The notes: generated by a model not told the origin, from the letters alone. A stretch of 64,000 bases of DNA from Pseudonocardiaceae bacterium (GCA_009379845.1 WHSZ01000001.1:1-64000), one strand, 5' to 3'; shown: positions 18,488-26,579, counted from the stretch's first letter. A program made the numbers and translations.

Positions 18488-18521
18488 ATTCAGTGGTCCC
18501 GCGATCGCGAGACCGCTGAAT
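18488..18521. promoter_or_regulatory. Strong stem-loop/palindrome between the PHO box and pstS
   Basis: ATTCAGTGGTC and GACCGCTGAAT pair at 10 of 11 positions around a core containing the palindrome CGCGATCGCG. The element lies 41 bases upstream of the pstS start and 10 bases from the PHO box. It may be an operator or a leader RNA hairpin. Its function is inferred. Confidence 0.5.
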
Positions 18522-18530
18522 CGAATAGTG

Positions 18531-18563
18531 CCGATGCAAACGAATGGTGAACGAACGGTGAAG
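18531..18563 (-). promoter_or_regulatory. PHO box: 11-bp direct repeats upstream of pstS
   Basis: Read on the minus strand, CTTCACCGTTC is followed directly by GTTCACCATTC and then by a weaker third unit beginning GTTTGCATC. Adjacent 11-base repeats of the GTTCACC type are the known binding sites of actinobacterial PhoP response regulators at pst promoters. The box ends about 84 bases upstream of the pstS start codon. Confidence 0.75.
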
Positions 18564-18622
18564 CCAACATCTAGAATCGAATAATCTCGATCCAGTAGCT
18601 CACACAGCTCAACGGGCCGTCG

Positions 18623-18916
18623 TCAGGCGAGTACCCGCGGTTGACCGAGCGCGACGCGGGCCGCCTCAACGCGCTCCGGAACGAGCGTGTACCACGCCCA
18701 TGCACCCCGTCGCTCGCGGCGTACCAAACCGGCGGAGGCGAGCACGGCGAGGTGATGGCTCACGGTGGGCTGGGACAGGCCGGCGCCGTCGACGAAGTCG
18801 CACACCCGAAGCTCACTACCGGGAGCCGCGTGCAGCGCGGCAAGCAACCGTAGCCGCACCGGACTGGACAGTGCCTTGAACGCCGCGGCGGCGCGATCGG
18901 CCTCATCGTCGGTCAT
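18623..18916 (-). CDS. ArsR family transcriptional regulator, divergent from arsC
   Basis: This winged-helix protein has the recognition helix SQPTVSHHLAVLASAGL and the hairpin RRERRGAWAWYTLVPE. The metal-site helix reads ELRVCDFV with a single cysteine, so its arsenite site must differ from the CxC pattern of its neighbours or use other residues. The ATG at 18916 gives the usual short N-terminus. An ATG at 18997 would add 27 residues. It is divergent from two arsenate reductases and shares a 180-base control region with them. Confidence 0.82.
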   Translation of the reverse strand: MTDDEADRAAAAFKALSSPVRLRLLAALHAAPGSELRVCDFVDGAGLSQPTVSHHLAVLASAGLVRRERRGAWAWYTLVPERVEAARVALGQPRVLA

Positions 18917-19038
18917 CCGACGAACGATGGGGACGCAACGCTGCCGACCGTTACCGGTGTGGCGTGTGCCCCGCGGTTCGGCACCGGATCGTGTCATGGG
19001 TAAAGACTAGGTGTTGCATTGACATAAGTCGATTAAAG

Positions 19039-19059
19039 ATGTGTTCTATATAGACACAT
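19039..19059. promoter_or_regulatory. Inverted repeat in the arsR-arsC divergent region, likely ArsR operator
   Basis: ATGTG and CACAT flank a perfect inner palindrome TCTATATAGA. A TTGACA (19019-19024) lies upstream for the arsC direction. The position, about 40 bases before the arsC ribosome binding site, fits ArsR repression. Confidence 0.5.
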
Positions 19060-19097
19060 TTCGATCCAAAGCCGGATCGCTCGGGAAGGACGCCATC

Positions 19098-19739
19098 ATG
19101 ATTCGCACCGCCGGTTCGCCGCCGCAGCACGTCGCCGATCAACTGGACCGGATCGTGGAGGAACTTTCCGATACGTTCCACGGGGTTTTCGCCCCGGAAA
19201 CGGTGCGGCGCTTCGTCGACGAGACCTTCGAACTGCTGGATTCGCACGCCACGATCAAGACGCACCTGGTCACGCTCACCGCGCGGTTCGCCAAGCAACG
19301 CCTCACCGACTACGGGCATGCGCAGGGCCTCGCGCACGTCACGGTGCCGCAGGTGCTGTTCGTGTGCGTGCACAACGTCGGCCGTTCCCAAATGGCCGCC
19401 GCACTGCTGGAGTACCACGCGTTCGGCAAGGTCAGCGTCCGCTCCGCAGGTTCTCGACCGCAGGGCCAGATACCCGCCGCGGTCACTGACGCGCTCCGCG
19501 AGCTCGGCATCGGCCTGACCGAGGCGTATCCCAAGCCGTTGACCGACGAGGTGGTGCACGCCGCGGACGTGGTGGTCACCATGGGCTGCGGCGACGCGTG
19601 CCCGGTCTATCCCGGCAAGCGCTACCTCGACTGGCAGGTCGACGACCCCGCTGAAGCGCCGATCGAGGTCGTGCGCCGGATTCGCGATGACATCGACCAC
19701 CGGGTCCGGGGGCTGCTCTCCGAACTCGTCGACGACTGA
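19098..19739 (+). CDS. arsC: Arsenate reductase with N-terminal three-helix domain
   Basis: The 213-residue protein has a low-molecular-weight phosphatase-like ArsC domain after an N-terminal helical domain (residues 1-80: VADQLDRIVEELSDTFHGVF) like that of Corynebacterium ArsC1'. The catalytic loop is C-x5-R in CVHNVGRSQM (Cys90, Arg96). A second cysteine pair lies in MGCGDACPVYPGKRYLDW. It reduces arsenate to arsenite, using mycothiol or thioredoxin in related actinobacteria. The ATG at 19098 is preferred because GGGAAGGA precedes it. Confidence 0.93.
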   Translation: MIRTAGSPPQHVADQLDRIVEELSDTFHGVFAPETVRRFVDETFELLDSHATIKTHLVTLTARFAKQRLTDYGHAQGLAHVTVPQVLFVCVHNVGRSQMAAALLEYHAFGKVSVRSAGSRPQGQIPAAVTDALRELGIGLTEAYPKPLTDEVVHAADVVVTMGCGDACPVYPGKRYLDWQVDDPAEAPIEVVRRIRDDIDHRVRGLLSELVDD

Positions 19740-19816
19740 TCGTGACGTCACCGATCGTTCATCCGCATCGGGCATCATTGGCGTCGGTAGCAGCCCCAGC
19801 GATGCGAGGAGAGCAT

Positions 19817-20218
19817 GTGACCGACACCTCCGAGGTTCTGTTCGTCTGCGTGCACAACGCGGGCCGCTCGCAGATGGCCGCCGCACTGCTGCAGCACTAC
19901 GCCCTCGGTCGGGTCGCGGTCCGGTCCGCCGGCTCCGAACCGGCCGAGAAGGTCAACCCGGCCGCCGCGGAAGCGCTCGCCGAGTGGGGACTTGACATCA
20001 CCGCCGAGATCCCCACCAAACTGTCCACATCGGACGTCAAAGGTGCCGACGTGGTGATCACCATGGGTTGCGGGGACACCTGCCCGGTCTTTCCTGGCAA
20101 GCGTTACCTCGACTGGGACCTCGCCGATCCGGCCGGCCAGCCGGTCGAGGCGGTCCGCCCCGTCCGGGACGACATCGACCGGCGGGTGCGCGCGCTGCTG
20201 GCCGAGATCGTGGACTGA
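19817..20218 (+). CDS. arsC: Arsenate reductase, single-domain ArsC
   Basis: This 133-residue ArsC of the low-molecular-weight phosphatase fold has catalytic loop CVHNAGRSQM and the companion motif TMGCGDTCPVFPGKRYLDWD. It matches the C-terminal domain of the arsC just upstream, from which it is separated by 77 bases, so the pair looks like a duplication with or without the helical domain. The GTG at 19817 is preceded by AGGAGAG. The gene ends exactly where the convergent arsR ends. Confidence 0.94.
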   Translation: MTDTSEVLFVCVHNAGRSQMAAALLQHYALGRVAVRSAGSEPAEKVNPAAAEALAEWGLDITAEIPTKLSTSDVKGADVVITMGCGDTCPVFPGKRYLDWDLADPAGQPVEAVRPVRDDIDRRVRALLAEIVD

Positions 20219-20569
20219 TTACACGCGTTCCGCTGCCGGCGCCAGCACGGCCGACAGTCGCGCCATCACCTCGGGTACCGCGCGGTAGTACACCCAGGTG
20301 CCGCGGCGTTCGCTGGTGATCAGGCCGGCTTCCCGCAATACCTTGAGATGGTGCGAGATTGTCGGGCCGGTCAACTCGAAGCCATCGTTCAGCTCGCACA
20401 CACACACCTCTCCCCCGTCCTGCGAGGCGATCAGCGACAGCAATCGAAGCCGGATCGGATCCCCGACAGCCTTGAACCCGTGCGCCAACGACTCGGCCTG
20501 CCCGGCCGTCAGCGGTTCCTGGGTCAGCGGCAGGCAACACGTGGTGAGCATCAACGTCTGTTTCGACAC
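20219..20569 (-). CDS. arsR: ArsR family arsenite-responsive repressor, arsenic locus II
   Basis: This winged-helix repressor has CVCEL at the type 1 metal site, an extra N-terminal CC pair (TTCCLPL) that in related actinobacterial ArsR proteins contributes to metalloid binding, and recognition helix TGPTISHHLKVLREAGL. The GTG at 20569 (start VSKQTLML) has AGAAGGG directly upstream. It is convergent with arsC with no bases between the stop codons, and divergent from arsM. Confidence 0.9.
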   Translation of the reverse strand: MSKQTLMLTTCCLPLTQEPLTAGQAESLAHGFKAVGDPIRLRLLSLIASQDGGEVCVCELNDGFELTGPTISHHLKVLREAGLITSERRGTWVYYRAVPEVMARLSAVLAPAAERV

Positions 20570-20658
20570 CCTTCTATATTGACTCTTATCTAAGCAGCGC
20601 GCAAACTGTCTAGACAAGCATCGAAACAGTCCTTCGGCTCTTCGGACGGTGAGGTCTC
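20570..20658. promoter_or_regulatory. arsR-arsM divergent control region with palindromes
   Basis: The 89-base region contains a perfect palindrome TGTCTAGACA (20607-20616). A longer-range inverted pair, CTGTTTCGA (20558-20566) and TCGAAACAG (20621-20629), brackets most of it. These are candidate ArsR sites controlling both genes. Binding is inferred. Confidence 0.4.
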
Positions 20659-21417
20659 ATGTCTGATACCAACGCGGAACTTCGTGACCAGGTCCGGGAC
20701 CGCTATGCCGACGCGGCCATAGCGGTCACCAGCGGACGGCGAGGACCCTGTTGCGGCGGTGAATCATGCTCGACCGACGACATCACCGGTGGCCTCTACC
20801 TCGAGCAGGACCGCGCCGGCCTGCCGAGCGACGCGGTGGCCGCCAGCCTTGGCTGCGGCAACCCGGCCGTGGCCGAACTCCGTGACGGCGAGACGGTGCT
20901 CGACCTGGGCTCCGGCGGCGGGATCGACGTGCTGCTCTCCGCGAGCCGCGTGGGGCCAACCGGCAAGGCGTACGGGCTGGACATGACCGACGAGATGCTC
21001 GCACTGGCGATCGCCAACGCGCGCGAGGCGAAGGCCACCAACGTCGAATTCCTCAAGGGAACGATCGAGGCGATTCCGCTTCCCGCGGGCACCGTTGACG
21101 TGGTTATTTCCAACTGTGTGATCAACTTGTCGGTCGACAAACTCGCCGTGTTCGCGGAAACCTTCCGGGTGCTGACCGGCGGCGGGCGGCTCGGTGTCAG
21201 CGATATCGTGGCCGAGGATCAGCTGACCCCCGCGGAGCGCGCCGAGCGCGGCGACTATGTCGGGTGCATCGCCGGCGCGTTGTCCATCGGCGAGTACCGG
21301 GGCGGGCTCACCACGGCCGGTTTCACCGACGTGGAGATCACGCCGACGCACCAGGTCGCCGACCGCATGCATTCGGCCATCATCCGCGCCCGCAAGCCCG
21401 GTGGCAGCGGCGAGTAG
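20659..21417 (+). CDS. arsM: Arsenite S-adenosylmethionine methyltransferase ArsM
   Basis: The 252-residue class I methyltransferase converts arsenite to methylated arsenicals. The SAM-binding motif is VLDLGSGGGIDVLLSA (Gly-rich loop 84-88). The arsenic-binding cysteines are Cys153 in ISNCVINLS and Cys203 in YVGCIAGAL. An N-terminal cysteine set, PCCGGESC, is also present (31, 32, 37), and Cys66 lies in SLGCGNP. The ATG at 20659 has GGTGAGG upstream. It completes locus II, giving reduction (arsC) plus methylation, while efflux is supplied by locus I. Confidence 0.96.
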   Translation: MSDTNAELRDQVRDRYADAAIAVTSGRRGPCCGGESCSTDDITGGLYLEQDRAGLPSDAVAASLGCGNPAVAELRDGETVLDLGSGGGIDVLLSASRVGPTGKAYGLDMTDEMLALAIANAREAKATNVEFLKGTIEAIPLPAGTVDVVISNCVINLSVDKLAVFAETFRVLTGGGRLGVSDIVAEDQLTPAERAERGDYVGCIAGALSIGEYRGGLTTAGFTDVEITPTHQVADRMHSAIIRARKPGGSGE

Positions 21418-21427
21418 CGGCTACTCG
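21411..21427. terminator. Bidirectional hairpin containing both convergent stop codons
   Basis: CGAGTAG and CTACTCG form a perfect 7-bp stem with loop CGG. The left arm holds the arsM TAG and the right arm holds the TAG of the opposite dehydrogenase gene, so the two genes share one compact terminator-like palindrome. Confidence 0.5.
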
Positions 21428-22263
21428 GTCCAGTCGTAGAAGCCCTTGCCGGACTTCTTACCGGTCTCCCCCACGTCGACCTTGTCCACGAGTAGCTGTG
21501 GTGGCTCGAATCGCGGGCCGTAGGTTTTCGCGAGATGTCGGGCGATGTCCAGCCGGACGTCCAGCCCGACCAGGTCGGTCAGCCGTAGTGGTCCCATCGG
21601 ATGCCGGTAGCCGAGTTCCATCGCGCGGTCGATGTCCGGCGCCGAGGCCACCCCGTCCTGCAGCATCCGGATCGCCTCGAGGCCGAGCGCGACACCGAGC
21701 CTGCTGGTGGCGAATCCGGGGGCGTCCTTCACCACGATGGTCTGCTTGCCGATCCGCTCGCTCGCCGCCCGCGCGGTGTCCACGGCCCGTTCCGAGGTCG
21801 CAGTTCCGCGCACGATCTCCACCAGCGGCATGGACCACACCGGGTTGAAGAAGTGCATGCCAAGAAACGAGTCCGGGTGACGCAGGCCGCTCGCCAGCTC
21901 GTCGATGCTCAGCCCGCTTGTGTTCGAAGCCAGCATTCGCGGCTCGCGGGTTTCCGCGGCAGTCAGCACGCCGCGCTTCAACTCCACGCGTTCGGGTACC
22001 GCTTCCACGATCAGATCGAGCCCGGAAGGTAGCTCCTCCGTGGCGGCGAGCGTGCGCACCCGGCCGGCGACCGCCCGCGCGGCCTCGGCGGCGAGCTTGC
22101 CCTTTTCCTCCGCTCGGCTGGCCTGCCGTGCGATGGTGTCCAGCGCACGCTCGGCCCGCGTGGCGTCCGGCTCCACCAGTGCGATCTCGCAGCCGGCCGC
22201 CGCGAATACGTAGGCCACCCCGAGACCCATCGTGCCGCCACCGATCACGCCTACCTGTTGCAC
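21421..22263 (-). CDS. 3-hydroxyacyl-CoA (3-hydroxybutyryl-CoA) dehydrogenase
   Basis: This 280-residue NAD(P)-dependent dehydrogenase of the HbdA/FadB-C type has Rossmann motif GVIGGGTMGLG at residues 5-15, followed by the acidic position in LVEPD. The catalytic serine and histidine are seen in SNTSGLSIDEL and GMHFFNPVWSMPLVEI. The C-terminal domain reads DAPGFATSRLGVALGLEA and ends GKKSGKGFYDW. It lies 115 bases downstream of a luciferase-like monooxygenase on the same strand, which may indicate a shared catabolic unit. Confidence 0.9.
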   Translation of the reverse strand: MQQVGVIGGGTMGLGVAYVFAAAGCEIALVEPDATRAERALDTIARQASRAEEKGKLAAEAARAVAGRVRTLAATEELPSGLDLIVEAVPERVELKRGVLTAAETREPRMLASNTSGLSIDELASGLRHPDSFLGMHFFNPVWSMPLVEIVRGTATSERAVDTARAASERIGKQTIVVKDAPGFATSRLGVALGLEAIRMLQDGVASAPDIDRAMELGYRHPMGPLRLTDLVGLDVRLDIARHLAKTYGPRFEPPQLLVDKVDVGETGKKSGKGFYDWTE

Positions 22264-22378
22264 GCTGCCTCCATCGCCGCTGGGTACTTTCGGGCCGTTA
22301 TAGCAGCCGTGGCGGCCACTCGATGTGCGGCATCCGCGTGCGGCATCGAGCCTGGGAGCTTTCGCTCGGGACGAGCTG

Positions 22379-23545
22379 TCACCGCCCGGCGATCTCGGAC
22401 TGGTACTTCTCGGTCATATGGGCGACCGCCTTGTTCTGCTGTTCGGCGAGCTCGGTCCGTACCGCGGTGGCGCGCTCCTTTGCCGTGCGGGTCGGGGCCG
22501 ACTGCCCCTGGAAGGCCGGAATCACGTGCTGGGCGATCAACTCGTAGGAACGCTTGGTGGCGGCCGGATTGGCCCATTCGTGCGCGAGCAGCAGCATCGA
22601 GCCGAACCGGCCCGACTGCTTGGTCAGCCGCTCGACCTGAGCGGCGGCGTCGTCGATGGTGCCGATCGCGCCTACCCCTGCCGTATTGATGAACTCGATC
22701 ATCTCCCGGATGTTCTCGCCCTCGGTGGCCATTTGCGGGAACGCGGCGGTCCGCTGGAAGTAGTGGAACCACTGTTCGATGCCGTACTCGACATCGCGGT
22801 AGGCCTGCTCACGGGTCTCCGCGATGTGCATCAATCCGACCAGGCGCCACGCGGATCGATCCACGGTGGTTCCGAAGGTCGCGGCCCGTTCCTCCATGAC
22901 ATCCCAGTGCAGCGCCAGTGCGTCGAAGCCGGCATCCGTCATGGTGGCTCCGATGGACAGCAGGCCAACGCCGTGCCGGCCGGCGAGCCGCGGTCCGGTT
23001 GGCGAGGCCACCGCGGCGACGGCCACCTCGAAGTGCGGATCGGTGTAGGGACGCAAGTGCAGCCGCGCGTCGTGCAACTGGTAGCGGTCGGTGTGCACGC
23101 TCACCGGTTCGTCGCTGCGCAGTAGCCGCATCACCACGTCCAGGTTGGTGTCGAGCAACTCACGGGTGTCGGTCTGGCTCAGCCCCAGCATGGCCGCGTC
23201 GGTGGGTAACGAGCCTGGCCCGACGCCGAGCATCACCCGGCCGCGGGTGAGGTGATCCAGCAGCACCATCCGCTCGGTCACCCACAGCGGGTTGTGATAG
23301 GACAGCGAGACCACGCCGGTGCCGAGCTTGATCCGTGACGTTCGTTCCGCGGCTGAGGCGATGAAAACCTCGGGGGATGCGATGATCTCGCTGCCCGCCG
23401 AGTGGTGTTCGCCGATCCACGCTTCGTCGTAGCCGAGCCGGTCGAGGTGCTCGATCAGCTCCAGATCCCGCTGCAGGGCCAGCGTTGGGTTCTCGCCGGC
23501 CGGATGGAACGGCGCGAGGAAGATGCCGAAACGGAGCTTGCTCAT
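22379..23545 (-). CDS. LLM class flavin-dependent monooxygenase
   Basis: This 388-residue TIM-barrel enzyme of the bacterial luciferase family has N-terminal MSKLRFGIFLAPFHPAGENP, then WIGEHHSAGSEIIASPEVF, GTGVVSLSYHNPLWVTER and GRVMLGVGPGSLPTDA, all usual family landmarks. It resembles limonene-monooxygenase-like members. The substrate is unknown. The ATG at 23545 is chosen because AAGGAG lies at good spacing upstream. It is about 97 bases from the start-proximal side of the methyltransferase gene that borders the terpenoid cluster. Confidence 0.9.
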   Translation of the reverse strand: MSKLRFGIFLAPFHPAGENPTLALQRDLELIEHLDRLGYDEAWIGEHHSAGSEIIASPEVFIASAAERTSRIKLGTGVVSLSYHNPLWVTERMVLLDHLTRGRVMLGVGPGSLPTDAAMLGLSQTDTRELLDTNLDVVMRLLRSDEPVSVHTDRYQLHDARLHLRPYTDPHFEVAVAAVASPTGPRLAGRHGVGLLSIGATMTDAGFDALALHWDVMEERAATFGTTVDRSAWRLVGLMHIAETREQAYRDVEYGIEQWFHYFQRTAAFPQMATEGENIREMIEFINTAGVGAIGTIDDAAAQVERLTKQSGRFGSMLLLAHEWANPAATKRSYELIAQHVIPAFQGQSAPTRTAKERATAVRTELAEQQNKAVAHMTEKYQSEIAGR

Positions 23546-23641
23546 ACCGGTCTCCTTTGACCAAAGTCGTGAAGGCATACCCATGGTGGCGGCTGACCGG
23601 CCATCGCGGCACTGGTCCGAACGGGCCAATTCGGTGGGGCC

Positions 23642-24475
23642 TCAGTGACAGCCCCCGATTCGCACCTTGCGTGCCAGACCGCCTACGAGTCTGGAATGGT
23701 CAGCCGGTTCGCCGACGGGCTCGGACATTTCGGGCCGCCACTCAGGCAACGGCACCAGGCCAGGCTCGATCATCTGCCACCCGTGGAAAAACCGCTCGAT
23801 TTGCTCCCGGCTGCGGACGCCGACGTAATGCGCGGTGCTTTGGGTATAGACATCCACAGCGGAGCGATCTTGCGGGTCTGTTTCGGAGGCAGCGCCCTCC
23901 GCGTCGGTCACATGGCTGACGAGCAGGTAGGAGCCGGCACAAAGCCGCCTCTTGATGGCCTCGAGCGGCGTCCAGGCATCTTCGATGAAGTGCAACATGC
24001 TCGCGGCGAGCAGGCATACCGGCTTGTCCGGATCGATCCTTCCGGTAGCCAGCACCTGCTTCCACAGATCGGGATCGCGGAAGTCTCCGCATATGTACGT
24101 GTGCCGGTCAGCGGTACCGTACTCCGCCAAGAGGGAACGACCGAACTCCACGACGGAGAGATCGTTGTCGATGTACACCACGTGCACCGGGCGACGGTTC
24201 ACCAACGGATCTTTCTCCGCGATCTCGTGTACGTGGCCGCCGGTTGGATATCCAGATCCAATGTCGACAAATTGCCGCACATCAGAATGAGCGCCCAAGA
24301 AGCGCACCGCCCGACGCACGAAGCTACGATTCTGTCGCGCCAGCGCCGCTCCCTCAGGGAACAATCGCAGCATTTCCTCGGCAGCTCTTCGATCGAGTTC
24401 AGTATGGTAACCACCATTCAGAAGATAGTCATAGATACCGGCCGAAGTTGCGCCGGAATCGAGCGGATCGGACAC
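23642..24475 (-). CDS. DUF574 SAM-dependent methyltransferase, left border of terpenoid cluster
   Basis: The 277-residue member of PF04672 (Methyltransf_19) has GIYDYLLNGGYHTELDRRAA, NRSFVRRAVRFL and the SAM motif FVDIGSGYPTGGHVHEIA, followed by VVYIDNDLSVVEFGRSLL. Late landmarks are SYLLVSHVTDA and IERFFHGWQMIEPGLV. Such enzymes are abundant in actinomycetes and mostly uncharacterised. The GTG at 24475 is preceded by GAGAGG. It is divergent from the diterpene cyclase across a 454-base gap and has a relative at the other side of the cluster. Confidence 0.92.
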   Translation of the reverse strand: MSDPLDSGATSAGIYDYLLNGGYHTELDRRAAEEMLRLFPEGAALARQNRSFVRRAVRFLGAHSDVRQFVDIGSGYPTGGHVHEIAEKDPLVNRRPVHVVYIDNDLSVVEFGRSLLAEYGTADRHTYICGDFRDPDLWKQVLATGRIDPDKPVCLLAASMLHFIEDAWTPLEAIKRRLCAGSYLLVSHVTDAEGAASETDPQDRSAVDVYTQSTAHYVGVRSREQIERFFHGWQMIEPGLVPLPEWRPEMSEPVGEPADHSRLVGGLARKVRIGGCH

Positions 24476-24929
24476 AAGAGGTTCCTCTCGTCTTGAATTA
24501 TGTCCACGCCTTCGAACGGGATCGCAAAGAATTTTTAGGCACCGGGATCTGCGAACCTACACATTTAGACGACAATTACCCGATCAGCACGTTTCCGATA
24601 GAAACCACGTGAAACATTCCCATGTTAATCGATGTTGTCGTTCGGTCAAACGAGCTTCGCAGAAGAGTATATGCCCGGTCCGTCGCGGGATTCGCTGAAC
24701 GGCCAGGTGGTCCTGACGTGGAGCCACGCAGGGTAGCAGGAACGGGCCATATCGTTCCTACCCTGGTGGTAGTGCGGCCTTGAGAAGCCCCTGATCGAAT
24801 GCTGTTCGCATGCGCCCTCGTCCAAAAGGTTCATGTTCCGTGCACTCGGGGCGATTAAAATGCTACTTTCAGTGTAGCTCGACTCGGCCGTTAGTGGCGG
24901 CGGCCGATCGGCGCAATTGGGAGCATGTT
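24476..24929. other. AT-richer divergent intergenic region before the diterpene cyclase
   Basis: No protein-like frame is supportable. The stretch is visibly poorer in G+C than the flanking chromosome. It contains a long hairpin at 24724-24769 and presumably the promoters of the divergent methyltransferase and of the cyclase-P450-UbiA operon. GGGAG before 24930 is the cyclase ribosome binding site. Confidence 0.6.
24724..24769. promoter_or_regulatory. Long imperfect hairpin upstream of the terpene operon
   Basis: The arms CCAC, CAGGGTA and GGAACG on the left pair with CGTTCC, TACCCTG and GTGG on the right. This gives 17 paired bases with 1- and 3-base bulges around an 8-base loop. It lies about 160 bases before the cyclase start and could act as a leader attenuator, a terminator of upstream transcription or an operator. 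Confidence 0.5.
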
Positions 24930-26579
24930 ATGGACTCACACAATGCTTGGTTTGGTAGGGCTAATAAAGCGGTCTCGAAACTCCTGGCAGAACTACCTTC
25001 CGATCCTTTCGGGAAATTTTCTCCATCCGTCTACGAAACCGGCCGCGTCGTTACCTTTGCCCCAGAATTGGCCGGGCACCTGGAACGCGTGCAATTCTTG
25101 CTCGACCGCCAACACGAGGACGGGAGTTGGGGCGGCCCGGATGAATACCGTCTCGTCCCCGCCCTCAGCGCCACGGAGGCGCTGCTCAGCACGCTACGGA
25201 ATACCCCAGATAGCGATCCGGTTCCCCACGCACCGCTTGTCAGGGCCGCTGCGACGGGCCTTGACTGGCTATTCAGCCAGTTGAACGGCACCCACCGCGT
25301 AACGTTTCCGGACACAGTCGCTGTCGAAATCGTGGTGCCTGGACTGATTGACGAAATCAACACGCACCTTGACCGGCTCGACGACGATCCTCTGCCGGGA
25401 CTCGATCCTTGGCGCGGCACGGCCCGTCTGGTCGTACCCGACGGTGCGGCATGCGAGTTGCTGTCGCGATTGCGCGAAGCGGTTGAGCACGGCCGGTCGC
25501 TGCCTACCAAGGTGCTGCATTCCCTCGAGGTGCTGGGAAACTCGGTACACGGCGCGTCTTTTGTCGAACCTCTACATGGCGTCGTCGGATGCTCGCCGGC
25601 GGCCACCGCGGTGTGGCTGGGCGACCGCATCACCCGCGAAGTCGATCATCCATCGGTTCGATATCTGGTCGCAGTGCAGGAACTTGCCGGCGGCCCGGTC
25701 CCGGTGGCCGCACCGGTCACCGTTTTCGAGCGATCCTGGGTTCTGTCCACACTGGCCAGTGCTGGCTTCGCCTTCTCGCCACCGAGCGAGCTGGTTGCCG
25801 AGTTGCACGACGCCTTCGGCGAACTCGGCGCGGCCGGTGGGCTCGGACTGCCTCCGGACGCCGACGACACCTCCACAGTGTTGCACGCGCTGGCACAGCT
25901 GGAAAATCCTCGCTCGCCGAACTGTCTGTGGAATTACGAGGCAGACGGGCATTTCAGCTGCTTCCCGAACGAACGCACGCCGTCGACGAGTACCAACGCC
26001 CACGCGTTGCAGGCATTCGGATCTTACCTGATCAGCGAATCAGCAGAGGCGTCCCGTTGTCTGGAAGCTATCGGCAAGATATCCCCATGGTTGTGTGCCC
26101 AGCAGGAAGCGGAAGGCAACTGGTGGGACAAGTGGCACGCCTCGCCTTACTATGCGACGGCCTGTTGCGCGGTGAGCCTGGCCGAGTACGGGGTATCGGA
26201 CGCCGCCAAGGCAGTGGCTAAGGCGGTGGACTGGGTGCTAGGCAGTCAGCGCGCCGACGGATCGTGGGGACGATGGGCGGGCACCTACGAGGAAACGGCA
26301 TACGCAGTCCAGATTCTGCTCCGGGCTCGGGGACCGCGTTGGCATCGCGACATCCGGCACGCCACGGCCCGTGGTTGTGATTTCCTGCTGCGGTCCGATC
26401 CGAACGAAGAGCATCCCGCACTCTGGCACGACAAGGATCTCTACACGCCGATCCGGATCGTTCGTGCTGAAGGGCTGGCGGCACTCCGGCTGGCACACGC
26501 TCGGCCGGACATTGCCGCGCTGGTCTCACAGGTCGACACCGCAGATCCCGATCCAACCCGTCGGAGCATGGCATGTTGA
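24930..26579 (+). CDS. Class II diterpene cyclase (copalyl-diphosphate-synthase-like, DxDD)
   Basis: The 549-residue terpene cyclase has beta-gamma architecture. The protonating motif DADD lies at residues 310-313 (LPPDADDTSTVLHAL). QW-type repeats are seen as DGSWGG (64-69) and DGSWGR (443-448), and EGNWWDKWHASPYYATACCA is the usual late motif. There is no class I DDxxD/NSE motif, so the expected product is a cyclised diphosphate such as a copalyl-type diphosphate made from GGPP. The ATG at 24930 has GGGAG upstream and removes a poor 40-residue extension. The end overlaps the P450 start by 7 bases. Confidence 0.9.
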   Translation: MDSHNAWFGRANKAVSKLLAELPSDPFGKFSPSVYETGRVVTFAPELAGHLERVQFLLDRQHEDGSWGGPDEYRLVPALSATEALLSTLRNTPDSDPVPHAPLVRAAATGLDWLFSQLNGTHRVTFPDTVAVEIVVPGLIDEINTHLDRLDDDPLPGLDPWRGTARLVVPDGAACELLSRLREAVEHGRSLPTKVLHSLEVLGNSVHGASFVEPLHGVVGCSPAATAVWLGDRITREVDHPSVRYLVAVQELAGGPVPVAAPVTVFERSWVLSTLASAGFAFSPPSELVAELHDAFGELGAAGGLGLPPDADDTSTVLHALAQLENPRSPNCLWNYEADGHFSCFPNERTPSTSTNAHALQAFGSYLISESAEASRCLEAIGKISPWLCAQQEAEGNWWDKWHASPYYATACCAVSLAEYGVSDAAKAVAKAVDWVLGSQRADGSWGRWAGTYEETAYAVQILLRARGPRWHRDIRHATARGCDFLLRSDPNEEHPALWHDKDLYTPIRIVRAEGLAALRLAHARPDIAALVSQVDTADPDPTRRSMAC

